Assembly: GCA_015486685.1 (NCBI GenBank)
Contig: WFRC01000109.1
Span: forward strand, 1-9,892
Direction: 5' to 3'
DNA from: Caldifarciminota bacterium
GTDB taxonomy: Bacteria > Hydrothermota > UBA3072 > WFRC01
Length of the DNA: 9,892 nucleotides
The notes beneath the pieces were generated by a model. The model saw nothing but the letters and a program-made list of their open reading frames with translations, was not told where the DNA came from and did not search any database. Of this stretch, positions 1-5,933 are shown one piece after another; positions within the stretch are counted from its first letter, which is position 1; each line of letters begins with the position of its first letter. Made by a program: the position numbers and the translations under genes.

Positions 1-436
1 CCAAAAATAATGCGGAATGCGGAAGTATCTCGTTAAGCGTAAATCGTTATTCGTTAGTCGTAATAACAACGCTTATTTTATCCAACATCTAACATCCAAT
101 TTCTTTTATCTTCTCACGCTTTACGGTCTTTTCTCTTTCGTTCATCACGAATCACCACCACGAACACGTTTGTTAATCCTTTTTTCACTTCCTACTTTTT
201 AATTTCCACTTCCCACTTGTCTGTGTCATTGCGAGCCTTGATTTATCAAGGCGAAGCAATCTCATCTGTTTTCTCTTTTCCCTATATGCTTGCTACTCAT
301 CCCTCGCTACTACTTTTTCAACTCATCTACCCATTCACCCATCACCTCTTGCCTCTTACCCATTACCTTTTTTTAACTTCTCAACTAAGCACGAAGCACC
401 AAGCACCCATATACTTTCTTTCATAACTTTCACTCT
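1..436. other. Gene-less, pyrimidine-rich region with short degenerate repeats
   Basis: I see no supportable gene here. Plus-strand open frames are short, lack ribosome-binding sites and translate to low-complexity peptides. The plus strand is strongly C+T rich (positions 270-420 especially) and contains short degenerate near-repeats: variants of cgtta/atcgtta at 30-62, aacatc/acatcc at 83-98, cccatt/cccatc at 330-362, and agcac/aagcacc at 390-408. It lies downstream of the minus-strand porin gene. No hairpin followed by a T-run was found for that gene, so its terminator is not identified. Confidence 0.6.
225..265. repeat. Dispersed palindromic repeat, gtcattgcgag family
   Basis: Begins gtcattgcgag and ends gaagcaatctcat. 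The core CCTTGAT (236-242) pairs with ATCAAGG (245-251), and ATTGC (228-232) pairs with GCAAT (256-260), so the whole element can form a hairpin or cruciform. The same family recurs at 4362-4393, 4399-4434 and, inverted, at about 7642-7666. Repeats of this type are common intergenic elements in many bacterial genomes. No function is evident. Confidence 0.65.
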
Positions 437-1420
437 CTAAATCTTATAATAAAGTGTTAACCTCGGATACAAATCAGGCGAAATTCCAGTGGTATCATAG
501 AACACATATTCAATATTCGGCATAACCTTAACCCTTTTGTTTATAGAATATGAAACCCCGGCGAGAACGAAATTGGATGGTGAATTGTTTGCAAATGGAA
601 TATAGGATATACCTTCACCTTTTCCGCCGTCATCAAGCATTTTGTCATATCTTACAATTACATTCAGCCCTTTTTTCGCACTAAAAACGCCATATCCTGA
701 AATAATATTGTTTGCATTGGTATTGCCTATGGTTCCTTTTCTTGAATAAAGTATGCCTAACCTGAATGGAGAGCTTTTATAGGATATAAATGTCTGTCCG
801 ATATAATCTTTACTGGAAGCATCAATACCATTATAGTCTCCGTAAACCTCAATATAAAATCCCTCTATGGGTGTAATACCAAGTGATGCATACAATCTTT
901 TTCCTTTGTTTGTTTCCGATTTATTACTTGAAGAATTTCCCAACATCAGTGTGTATGATACAATAGACTGTTTCCCTGCAAAACTGATGCCAAAGTCTCT
1001 GGACGATGACCATCCCTGTAAATCAAGCGGTGTCTTTTCTAATGAACGATACCCCCACAGGGCTTCTACCTTTGCAAATGTCGGGGGGGACTGAATGCCA
1101 AATGTAATCTTGCCAAAATCTTCCTTAAATGCAATAAAAGCATCCTTCACGGCAGGGGTCAATTTACTTTTTGTGGTAAAATCACCGGGACTTGCCATTT
1201 CAAGCCTGAATTTCACATCAATCTTGTCATCCAGGTGATTCTTGTAGGTAAAGTAAATTCTCCTGAACCAGAACCCATTGTTCCCAACAAGGCTGTCATT
1301 GTGGTTCTGAGCAACATAATAGTATTCGCCAATCATATCCCCGGAGAACTTACCATTTGCCTGTAAAGAAGCGGCTCCCAGAACGGTACTCAACAGGCTT
1401 ACCAGCATCCATCTTTTCAT
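437..1420 (-). CDS. Outer-membrane porin, OprP/OprO (phosphate-selective porin) like
   Basis: This is a 327-aa predicted beta-barrel porin for passive solute uptake across the outer membrane. Residues 1-21 form a Sec signal peptide (MKR, hydrophobic stretch, SLQA cleavage site before NGKF). The rest alternates short amphipathic strands and polar turns. The early segment around residues 50-75 (WFRRIYFTYKNHLDDKIDVK, then FRLEM) resembles the N-terminal strands of the OprP/OprO porin family. The C-terminus is LYYKI rather than the usual terminal Phe. The start at 1420 is supported by an AAGGAGG ribosome-binding site 4-5 nt upstream. The gene follows a sigma factor by 52 bp on the same strand and probably shares its transcript, which starts behind a Pho-box-like operator. 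The porin call is firm. The phosphate specificity is inferred from family resemblance and context, and a generic porin is the alternative. Confidence 0.8.
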   Translation of the reverse strand: MKRWMLVSLLSTVLGAASLQANGKFSGDMIGEYYYVAQNHNDSLVGNNGFWFRRIYFTYKNHLDDKIDVKFRLEMASPGDFTTKSKLTPAVKDAFIAFKEDFGKITFGIQSPPTFAKVEALWGYRSLEKTPLDLQGWSSSRDFGISFAGKQSIVSYTLMLGNSSSNKSETNKGKRLYASLGITPIEGFYIEVYGDYNGIDASSKDYIGQTFISYKSSPFRLGILYSRKGTIGNTNANNIISGYGVFSAKKGLNVIVRYDKMLDDGGKGEGISYIPFANNSPSNFVLAGVSYSINKRVKVMPNIEYVFYDTTGISPDLYPRLTLYYKI

Positions 1421-1472
1421 AATACCTCCTTTTTAAGGTTTCACCTACTTATACACCCAGACTATTAATTTT

Positions 1473-1958
1473 TTATAAAGGTTTTGTTAAATTTCGGTTA
1501 ATTTTTAACCTTCTTAGTGCCTTCTTCATCAATTGTCTTATCCTTTCACAGGGAATATTCAATATTTTTGAAATTTCCTTGATGGTTTTCCCTTCTTGAA
1601 AATATAGTGTTAAAATTTTCTTTTCCAATGCGGGAAAATTTTCGGGCAAACTAATCTTATGATAATCCTTTGGCTCAGTATTTGCTTCCTGCATAACCTT
1701 TATGTTTCCATCCAGATATAAAGCATTTAATGACTGCTTCATTTCTATTTTTAATGTTGTGAGTATCTTTTTCCTTATCCAGTATGTGGCATAGGTAGAG
1801 AATTTTGTATCCCTTTTAGGGTCAAATCTTTTTCTGGCTTCCAAAATACCCAGCATCCCTTCCTGAACCAGGTCCTCAAAAGGAACCCCAAAATCCTTAT
1901 ATTTACTGGCAATGCTTTTTACCAGAGGAACATATTCATCAATTAAATTTTGTTTCAT
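1473..1958 (-). CDS. Short sigma-70 family RNA polymerase sigma factor (regions 2 and 4 only)
   Basis: This 161-aa sigma factor should direct core RNA polymerase to a subset of promoters. Residues 5-70 are a clear region 2: YVPLVKSIASKY (2.1), FEDLVQEGMLGILEA (2.2), then FDPKRDTKFSTYATYWIRKKI (2.3/2.4). Residues 107-152 are region 4, ending in a helix-turn-helix (KTIKEISKILNIPCERIRQLMKKALRRLK). Regions 1.1, 1.2 and 3 are absent; the 35-residue linker between the domains is short and polar. Region 2 looks more like the primary/alternative RpoD-type group than the ECF group, but the domain content is ECF-like. No Shine-Dalgarno lies before the ATG at 1958, and no other in-frame start precedes region 2. 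The transcript may therefore be nearly leaderless. The porin gene follows by 52 bp. Target promoters are unknown. Confidence 0.88.
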   Translation of the reverse strand: MKQNLIDEYVPLVKSIASKYKDFGVPFEDLVQEGMLGILEARKRFDPKRDTKFSTYATYWIRKKILTTLKIEMKQSLNALYLDGNIKVMQEANTEPKDYHKISLPENFPALEKKILTLYFQEGKTIKEISKILNIPCERIRQLMKKALRRLKINRNLTKPL

Positions 1959-1965
1959 ATGCTTA

Positions 1966-2018
1966 AAGATAAGGTTTAATATTAAGTGGGTATTAAGATT
2001 GTGTTAATTTTTGGTTAA
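1966..2018 (-). promoter_or_regulatory. Pho-box-like operator: four 11-bp-spaced TTAAYM repeats plus weak -10
   Basis: Read on the minus strand, TTAACC (2018-2013), TTAACA (2007-2002), TTAATA (1996-1991) and TTAATA (1985-1980) start exactly 11 bp apart, with 5-bp spacers. PhoB/PhoP-family winged-helix regulators bind direct repeats with this period. The motif matches the Bacillus PhoP type (TTAACA repeats) and the cyanobacterial type (YTTAAYY). A weak -10 candidate, TTATCT or TATCTT (1972-1966), follows, and no good -35 is present, as expected for an activator-dependent promoter. Transcription would begin only a few bases before the sigma-factor ATG at 1958. The spacing is seen directly; the identity of the regulator is inferred. 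Confidence 0.65.
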
Positions 2019-2027
2019 AAATTCAAA

Positions 2028-2232
2028 GGGGTCAGGCATTGACAATTGACAATTTATTACGAGATTATTCGCTCTCTTTGGTCGTTCACATCTTCATTAG
2101 CCACATTTTCAACTCGCAACATCAATCCTCGGATGAACAAATATGTGCCAGTTATTCAACCATGGAGTTCCATACTTTCCTTTGAATATCAATGTATTAA
2201 AACTGAATTGTCAATTGTCAATGCCTGACCCC
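2028..2232. mobile_element. 205-bp element with perfect 27-bp terminal inverted repeats (MITE/REPIN-like)
   Basis: The left arm 2028-2054 (begins ggggtcaggcattgacaatt) and right arm 2206-2232 are perfect reverse complements over 27 bp. The 151 bp between them has no convincing gene: the plus-strand frame there begins inside the left arm and runs into the right arm. Terminal GGGGTCAGG...CCTGACCCC motifs of this style are familiar beside REP-associated Y1 (IS200-like) transposase genes; that link is from memory and not checkable here. No target-site duplication is obvious. It sits 9 bp upstream of the Pho-box-like repeats. A large stem-loop regulatory element is the alternative. Confidence 0.6.
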
Positions 2233-2285
2233 TATTTGGGGACTGATAAATACTTCGTTCCAGCAAAAATAAGTATAAAGTAATA

Positions 2286-2359
2286 TAAACGGAATGAACG
2301 AAAATTTTCACAATAAATAAAAATTTTTGTATAATGGCGTATAATGGAATATGGAGGAG
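2286..2359 (+). promoter_or_regulatory. Orphan promoter and ribosome-binding site, copy A
   Basis: TTCACA (2307-2312), a 17-bp spacer and a perfect TATAAT (2330-2335) form a strong sigma-70 promoter. A GGAGGAG (2353-2359) follows, but no ATG or plausible ORF starts within reach. A 10-bp tandem duplication (gtataatggc/gtataatgga, 2329-2348) duplicates the -10 box. The upstream motif taaacgRaatgaacgaaa (2286-2303) and the whole -10-to-RBS arrangement recur at 6105-6185. It may be the preserved head of a lost gene, or it could read through to the GHKL gene at 2550. The extended open frame back to 2334 is not credible, because that ATG lies inside the -10 box. Confidence 0.5.
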
Positions 2360-2513
2360 AAAACAATTATTCATCGGGATTGGCCATAAACTTTCAACCT
2401 TCCTCTTTATTCCCTTGATACTCAAAGGCAAACCCCAAAAATTCACAATTCACAAGACTGACCCTAAGATCTCAATCAAAAAAAGACTTTTTCAGCAACC
2501 TCTTAAAAATCTC

Positions 2514-2541
2514 TTGACATTCAGAAATATTAATATAATAT
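2514..2541 (+). promoter_or_regulatory. Promoter for the GHKL gene, probably leaderless
   Basis: TTGACA lies at 2514-2519. Downstream are overlapping -10 candidates: TATAAT at 2534-2539 (14-bp spacer, short) and TAATAT at 2536-2541 (16-bp spacer). Either places the transcription start at about 2546-2550, against the ATG at 2550, and no Shine-Dalgarno precedes that ATG. This fits a leaderless mRNA. Confidence 0.5.
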
Positions 2542-2549
2542 TTATACAT

Positions 2550-4031
2550 ATGAAAAGAGAAATTTTACCCGTAAAAGTGGATAAGAGCCATATAATTACC
2601 ATAGGCGAAAAACTTTATTCTCAAAGTGTAGAGCTTGTAAGAGAACTTATAAATAATGCCTACGATGCCGATGCTACAAAGGTAAAAGTAACCATTACGA
2701 AAGATAGAATTGTGATAGAAGATAATGGAACAGGTATGGATAGGGAAGGATTAATTCAGTATTTTAATATTGGTTCCCCCTTGAAAAAAATAGAACCCAA
2801 ATCGCCAAAATTCAGAAGAGAAAGAATAGGAGAATTTGGAATAGGGAAATTTGCTGCACTTACAGCAGGAGGAAGATTTGAGGTATATACCCAGAAAGGA
2901 GATTTTGCCGCAAAGGTAGTTTTTGATAAAAAGAAATGGGAGAGGAAAAAACGGTGGGACCTCCCTCTTGAGATGATGAAACCTAAACCTGAAAGGGGCG
3001 ATGGGACAACCGTAACGATTACAAAACTTACAAAGGTGTTTAATCCAGATGAAGTTGCTGAATGGATAAGGGAAAGGATACCCCTTGGTGTATCAAACTT
3101 CAATGTTTATGTTAACGGATATAAACTATTACCTAAACGATTTTCTGGATACAGAATACCTGTTTTTGAAGGGACACCCTATGGAATAGTCCATGGAGAG
3201 ATTGTAATTCTCCCTATGTCTCAGGCAAATCCCAATGATATGGGAATAGAGGTAAAGGTAAAACAGGTGATGATTACTAAAGAATTATTTGGAATGGAGA
3301 CATGGGGGAAAGACTCGGCAAGGGTTAAAGGCGAAGTTAATGCAAATTTTCTTCCTATTGCAAGCGATAGGTCTGGTTTTATAATAGATTCGCCAGAGTA
3401 CCAGACATTTACTAAAATAATGGATAGTATTATGAAGCAGGTAGAAAAGGCTCTTATGAGAGTAAAGGGAGAAAGAGCAAGGCGCATCACAAAAAGGGCA
3501 TTAAAAGAAGCGCTTGAAAGAATTGAAAGGGCTCTGGGCGGTAATCCTGAATTCGCTCCTCCTAATATCGTAGCAGAAGGAATAAAGGGAGGCATAGGAG
3601 AAGTAGGTGAAATAAAAGAAGAGAGATTGGAGGAAAATAAATCTGATTACGATGAGGAAAGAGAAATTTCCAGCGAAGGAGAGGAAGATTCAGAAAATCC
3701 TCCCGGGTTAAAACATCCTATCCAAAAGCCCAAAGTAAGAAGGATAAACCCCCGTGCAATTATTCAAAAGATAAAGGTAAAAGGTAAGGGGGTAAACTGT
3801 TGCATAGACCATTTTGGCAGCGATGGTCCAGAGGTCTTTACAGAAGGTAATGTGATATATATAAATCAGGACCATCCACTTTACCAGAGAGAATCAAAGA
3901 AAAAAGTTACCTTTGTAATGCATATAGCGAGATTGTTATCGCAGGAAATTTCTCTTATGTCTCTCCCTGAAAATCCCCGTAAAGCATTTGAAAACCAGAG
4001 CCATCTCTTGAGAGATGCATTCAAAGACTAA
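2550..4031 (+). CDS. GHKL (Bergerat-fold) ATPase of unknown function, HSP90/MORC-like nucleotide-binding boxes
   Basis: This is a 493-aa soluble protein starting at ATG 2550. Residues 15-125 carry a complete Bergerat ATP-binding fold: the N box ELINNAYDA (E32, N36, D39), the G1 box IEDNGTGM (D58, G60, G62), and the G2 box RIGEFGIGKFA (G94-G99), close to the HSP90/MORC form. A transducer-like alpha/beta region follows to about 330. Next come a basic helix (300-330), an acidic low-complexity linker (about 350-385) and a small C-terminal domain (about 410-493) containing VIYINQDHPLYQRESKKK. There are no membrane segments and no histidine-kinase DHp domain, so it is not a sensor kinase. Such proteins are presumed ATP-driven clamps; some relatives act in DNA repair, chromatin or phage defence. 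No partner gene is adjacent and the role here is unknown. The open frame extends 72 codons upstream, but that part has no family-like content and covers the promoters. Confidence 0.85.
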   Translation: MKREILPVKVDKSHIITIGEKLYSQSVELVRELINNAYDADATKVKVTITKDRIVIEDNGTGMDREGLIQYFNIGSPLKKIEPKSPKFRRERIGEFGIGKFAALTAGGRFEVYTQKGDFAAKVVFDKKKWERKKRWDLPLEMMKPKPERGDGTTVTITKLTKVFNPDEVAEWIRERIPLGVSNFNVYVNGYKLLPKRFSGYRIPVFEGTPYGIVHGEIVILPMSQANPNDMGIEVKVKQVMITKELFGMETWGKDSARVKGEVNANFLPIASDRSGFIIDSPEYQTFTKIMDSIMKQVEKALMRVKGERARRITKRALKEALERIERALGGNPEFAPPNIVAEGIKGGIGEVGEIKEERLEENKSDYDEEREISSEGEEDSENPPGLKHPIQKPKVRRINPRAIIQKIKVKGKGVNCCIDHFGSDGPEVFTEGNVIYINQDHPLYQRESKKKVTFVMHIARLLSQEISLMSLPENPRKAFENQSHLLRDAFKD

Positions 4032-4093
4032 CAGAAAAAGACAAAAATCTTGTGAAAATCTGTGCTTGCTAATTTCTGTGCTCTCATAGTTTC

Positions 4094-4145
4094 TCTTGGG
4101 TTTATCGCGTATCTCAGACAAAGAATAAACCCGAGAATTTTTAAA
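4094..4145 (+). terminator. Possible terminator hairpin after the GHKL gene
   Basis: Positions 4094-4105 pair with 4125-4136 over 12 bp, with one G-T pair (CTTGGGTTTAT with ATAAACCCGAG plus a closing T-A). The loop is 19 nt, and attttt follows. It lies about 60 nt past the GHKL stop, on the correct strand. The long loop and short T-run make it weak. Its right arm overlaps the start of a dispersed repeat, so the pairing may be incidental. Confidence 0.35.
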
Positions 4146-4171
4146 CTTGACTTTAAAAAAATCGTGCTATT
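4131..4171. repeat. Dispersed direct repeat, copy 1 (partner at 7355-7395)
   Basis: Positions 4131-4166 are identical over 36 bp to 7355-7390, and the match continues 5 more bases with one mismatch. The unit contains cttgactttaaaaaaatcg, which looks like a -35 box (TTGACT) with a possible -10 (TATTTC) 15 bp further. No gene follows within range, so it is better treated as a repeat than as a working promoter. Confidence 0.7.
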
Positions 4172-4361
4172 TCGTAAGTATGATTGAGCTTTTTAATGGG
4201 GTTGGTCCTTGTTTTTCCCTGAATAATGATAATTACTGAATCTTTCTTATAGACGCCGCTGAAAAATCTTTTTGACAGGATGAACAGGATTAATATTATA
4301 AATTCCTAAAATAATAAGCCAAAAAACGGGAATCGGTAGGCGAAGGCTTTAGCCTGCGGAG

Positions 4362-4434
4362 GTCATTCTGAGCTGAAGGCAAAGAATCTCATTCCCTTGT
4401 CATTGCGAGGAGCGTAGCAACGAAGCAATCTCAT
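4362..4434. repeat. Two adjacent gtcatt-type palindromic repeats
   Basis: One member occupies 4362-4393 (gtcattctgag...aaagaatctcattc) and a second 4399-4434 (gtcattgcgag...gaagcaatctcat), in the same orientation. In the second, ATTGC (4402-4406) pairs with GCAAT (4425-4429). They are related to each other, to 225-265, and to an inverted copy at about 7642-7666. Confidence 0.6.
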
Positions 4435-4457
4435 TCAATAGGCATCTTCCTCTTTTT

Positions 4458-4522
4458 CTCCCTCCCTTAACGGGAGGGATTAAGGGAGAGTGTCTTCTGT
4501 CATGCTGAATTTATTTCAGCAT
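4458..4522. repeat. Compound repeat: CCCTCCC/GGGAGGG hairpin plus ATGCTGAA/TTCAGCAT hairpin
   Basis: CCCTCCC (4460-4466) pairs with GGGAGGG (4472-4478) across a 5-nt loop. After a linker ending gtgtcttct, ATGCTGAA (4502-4509) pairs with TTCAGCAT (4515-4522), also with a 5-nt loop. Positions 4458-4498 match the reverse complement of 7688-7728 at 36 of 41 bases by hand alignment. Both copies lie between convergent genes, so they could act as transcription boundaries, but neither hairpin is followed by a clear T-run on the strand needed. Confidence 0.65.
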
Positions 4523-4577
4523 CTTATGTTTTTCACTTTTTCGCAAAAGCGGTGTATGGGAAAATTCATCATCAAAC

Positions 4578-5861
4578 TTACAGATTTACTAACAATCGGG
4601 ATACAGCATATACAGGGAAAAAATACATAGAAGTGTCATTATATTTTGTTTTTCCCCAATACTCACGAGTAGCAATATATACTTTTGGTGGATTGTATTT
4701 TTTCATAAAGCTTCTTACCCCTGTTGTAATACGAGGAGCATCAAATTTCTGGTATTTAACTTCAATGGGGAATATTTTATCTTCATATTTCAGAACAAAA
4801 TCTACTTCCTGTTTACTCTGTGTTCTCCAGTAGAATACTTCTTGAAGTAGAGAAAGGAATTTTGTGATTTCGGACAATACTACCAGTTCTATCAATCTTC
4901 CTTTATCTTGCCTCATTTCCAGTTTTCTGAAATCCTTAATTGCAAAATTCCGCATACCTGCATCCTGAAAATATATTTTCGGAGATTTGGTTATCTCTTT
5001 TTGCTTATTTGTATAAAAGGGGCTCAGCACATTTATTACAAAAGTATTTTTTAGCAGGAAGATATACTTTTCAAGTGTTTCACGGGCAATGGAAACCTCT
5101 CCTGAAATATCCCCAAAGGATACGATTCCACCTGATTGGACAGCAAGGAAACGGAGGAGTTTATTAAATTTTGGCACATTCTCTATCTTTAGAAAATCCT
5201 TTATATCCTTCTCTATATATGAGGTATAAATCTCTTTTAATTGTTGAATTTTCTCTTCTCTATCCTCTGTTAACGCAGGCTTTGGATACCCTCCATACTG
5301 CACAAATTCCTCAAACAAGGAAATGAATTTTCTATTATACACAGAGGGTATACCTCCTTTTTTACAAACATCTTCTATTGAGAGGTTATTATACATATCT
5401 TCAAGTTTTTTTTCTCTCTTAAAACGAAGAAATTCATTAAAAGAAAGAGGAAATAAAGTGAAGACTTTTTTTCTGCCCGCAAGAGAATCCTTAAATTTCT
5501 TTCTTATATCAAACGAGGAAGAACCACTGACAACCAATTTTATAAATGGATGGTGGTCGTAAATAATCTTCAACAAATTAGAAGGATTTGAAAGGTGTTG
5601 AACCTCATCAATAAATACATATAATTTATTTCTTTTCCCCCTTTCTGTTTCCAGATACTGAATAAATTCAGAAGTTTTATCTGCCATCTCTATCATTTCA
5701 ATGTCTTCCATATCAAGGAAAAGCGCTTTGCCTTTTACCTTTAACTGAACATCCTTCATTAAAGATGTTTTACCAACCTGTCGTGTTCCCAATATAACCA
5801 CTATCTCATCATCGTTTATAGATTTAATTACCTTATTTGTTAAATTTCTAAGAATTATCAT
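4578..5861 (-). CDS. AAA+ ATPase with C-terminal DUF4143 (PD-(D/E)XK nuclease-like) domain
   Basis: This 427-aa protein has an N-terminal AAA+ ATPase: Walker A GTRQVGKT (25-32), Walker B YVFIDEVQHL (81-90; D85, E86), a sensor-1-like LVVSGSSSFDI (109-119), and the family motifs FPLSFNEFL (137-145) and VQYGGYP (187-193). Residues about 200-300 are helical, with a winged-helix-like part (GDISGEVSIARETLEKYIFLL). The C-terminal domain shows the PD-(D/E)XK-like pattern YWRTQSKQEVDF (D354), then IEVK (366-369). The length is typical for this widespread, poorly characterised family. Start 5861 is backed by GGAGGT 5 nt upstream and a promoter at 5906-5933. It is a lone gene, convergent with the GHKL gene. 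Such ATPases are common accessory genes; the cellular role is not established. Confidence 0.9.
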   Translation of the reverse strand: MIILRNLTNKVIKSINDDEIVVILGTRQVGKTSLMKDVQLKVKGKALFLDMEDIEMIEMADKTSEFIQYLETERGKRNKLYVFIDEVQHLSNPSNLLKIIYDHHPFIKLVVSGSSSFDIRKKFKDSLAGRKKVFTLFPLSFNEFLRFKREKKLEDMYNNLSIEDVCKKGGIPSVYNRKFISLFEEFVQYGGYPKPALTEDREEKIQQLKEIYTSYIEKDIKDFLKIENVPKFNKLLRFLAVQSGGIVSFGDISGEVSIARETLEKYIFLLKNTFVINVLSPFYTNKQKEITKSPKIYFQDAGMRNFAIKDFRKLEMRQDKGRLIELVVLSEITKFLSLLQEVFYWRTQSKQEVDFVLKYEDKIFPIEVKYQKFDAPRITTGVRSFMKKYNPPKVYIATREYWGKTKYNDTSMYFFPVYAVSRLLVNL

Positions 5862-5905
5862 ATATAACCTCCATTTTTCTTAAAGAATTTTAAGAGTCCA
5901 CCCGT

Positions 5906-5933
5906 AATTTACTTAAAAAAATCTTATTGTCAA
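5906..5933 (-). promoter_or_regulatory. Promoter for the DUF4143 ATPase gene
   Basis: On the minus strand, a perfect TTGACA (5933-5928) is followed after 16 bp by TAAATT (5911-5906). This gives a leader of about 40 nt with GGAGGT (5872-5867) just before the ATG at 5861. Confidence 0.55.

Larger units (their letters stand above)
4032..4577. other. Gene-less region between convergent genes, filled with repeats
   Basis: This stretch lies between the plus-strand GHKL gene and the minus-strand DUF4143 ATPase. No supportable gene is present. It holds a terminator-like hairpin (4094-4136), the first copy of a 36-bp direct repeat (4131-4166), a short palindrome AGGCT-TT-AGCCT (4344-4355), two gtcatt-type repeats (4362-4434) and a compound hairpin repeat (4458-4522). 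Text-like degenerate repeats such as aatctgtgctt/aatttctgtgctc (4057-4084) also occur. Confidence 0.6.

Noticed and set aside
17..426. Two plus-strand open frames of 61 and 69 codons
   Set aside because: They are pyrimidine-rich, repeat-derived, lack ribosome-binding sites and give low-complexity Ser/Leu/Phe/Thr-rich peptides.
2046..2228. 60-codon plus-strand frame inside the inverted-repeat element
   Set aside because: It begins in the left inverted repeat and runs into the right one, has no ribosome-binding site and shows no recognisable transposase motif.
2334..2549. N-terminal extension of the GHKL protein from ATG 2334
   Set aside because: That ATG lies inside a TATAAT box, the 72 extra residues look non-coding, and the Bergerat fold begins properly after the ATG at 2550.
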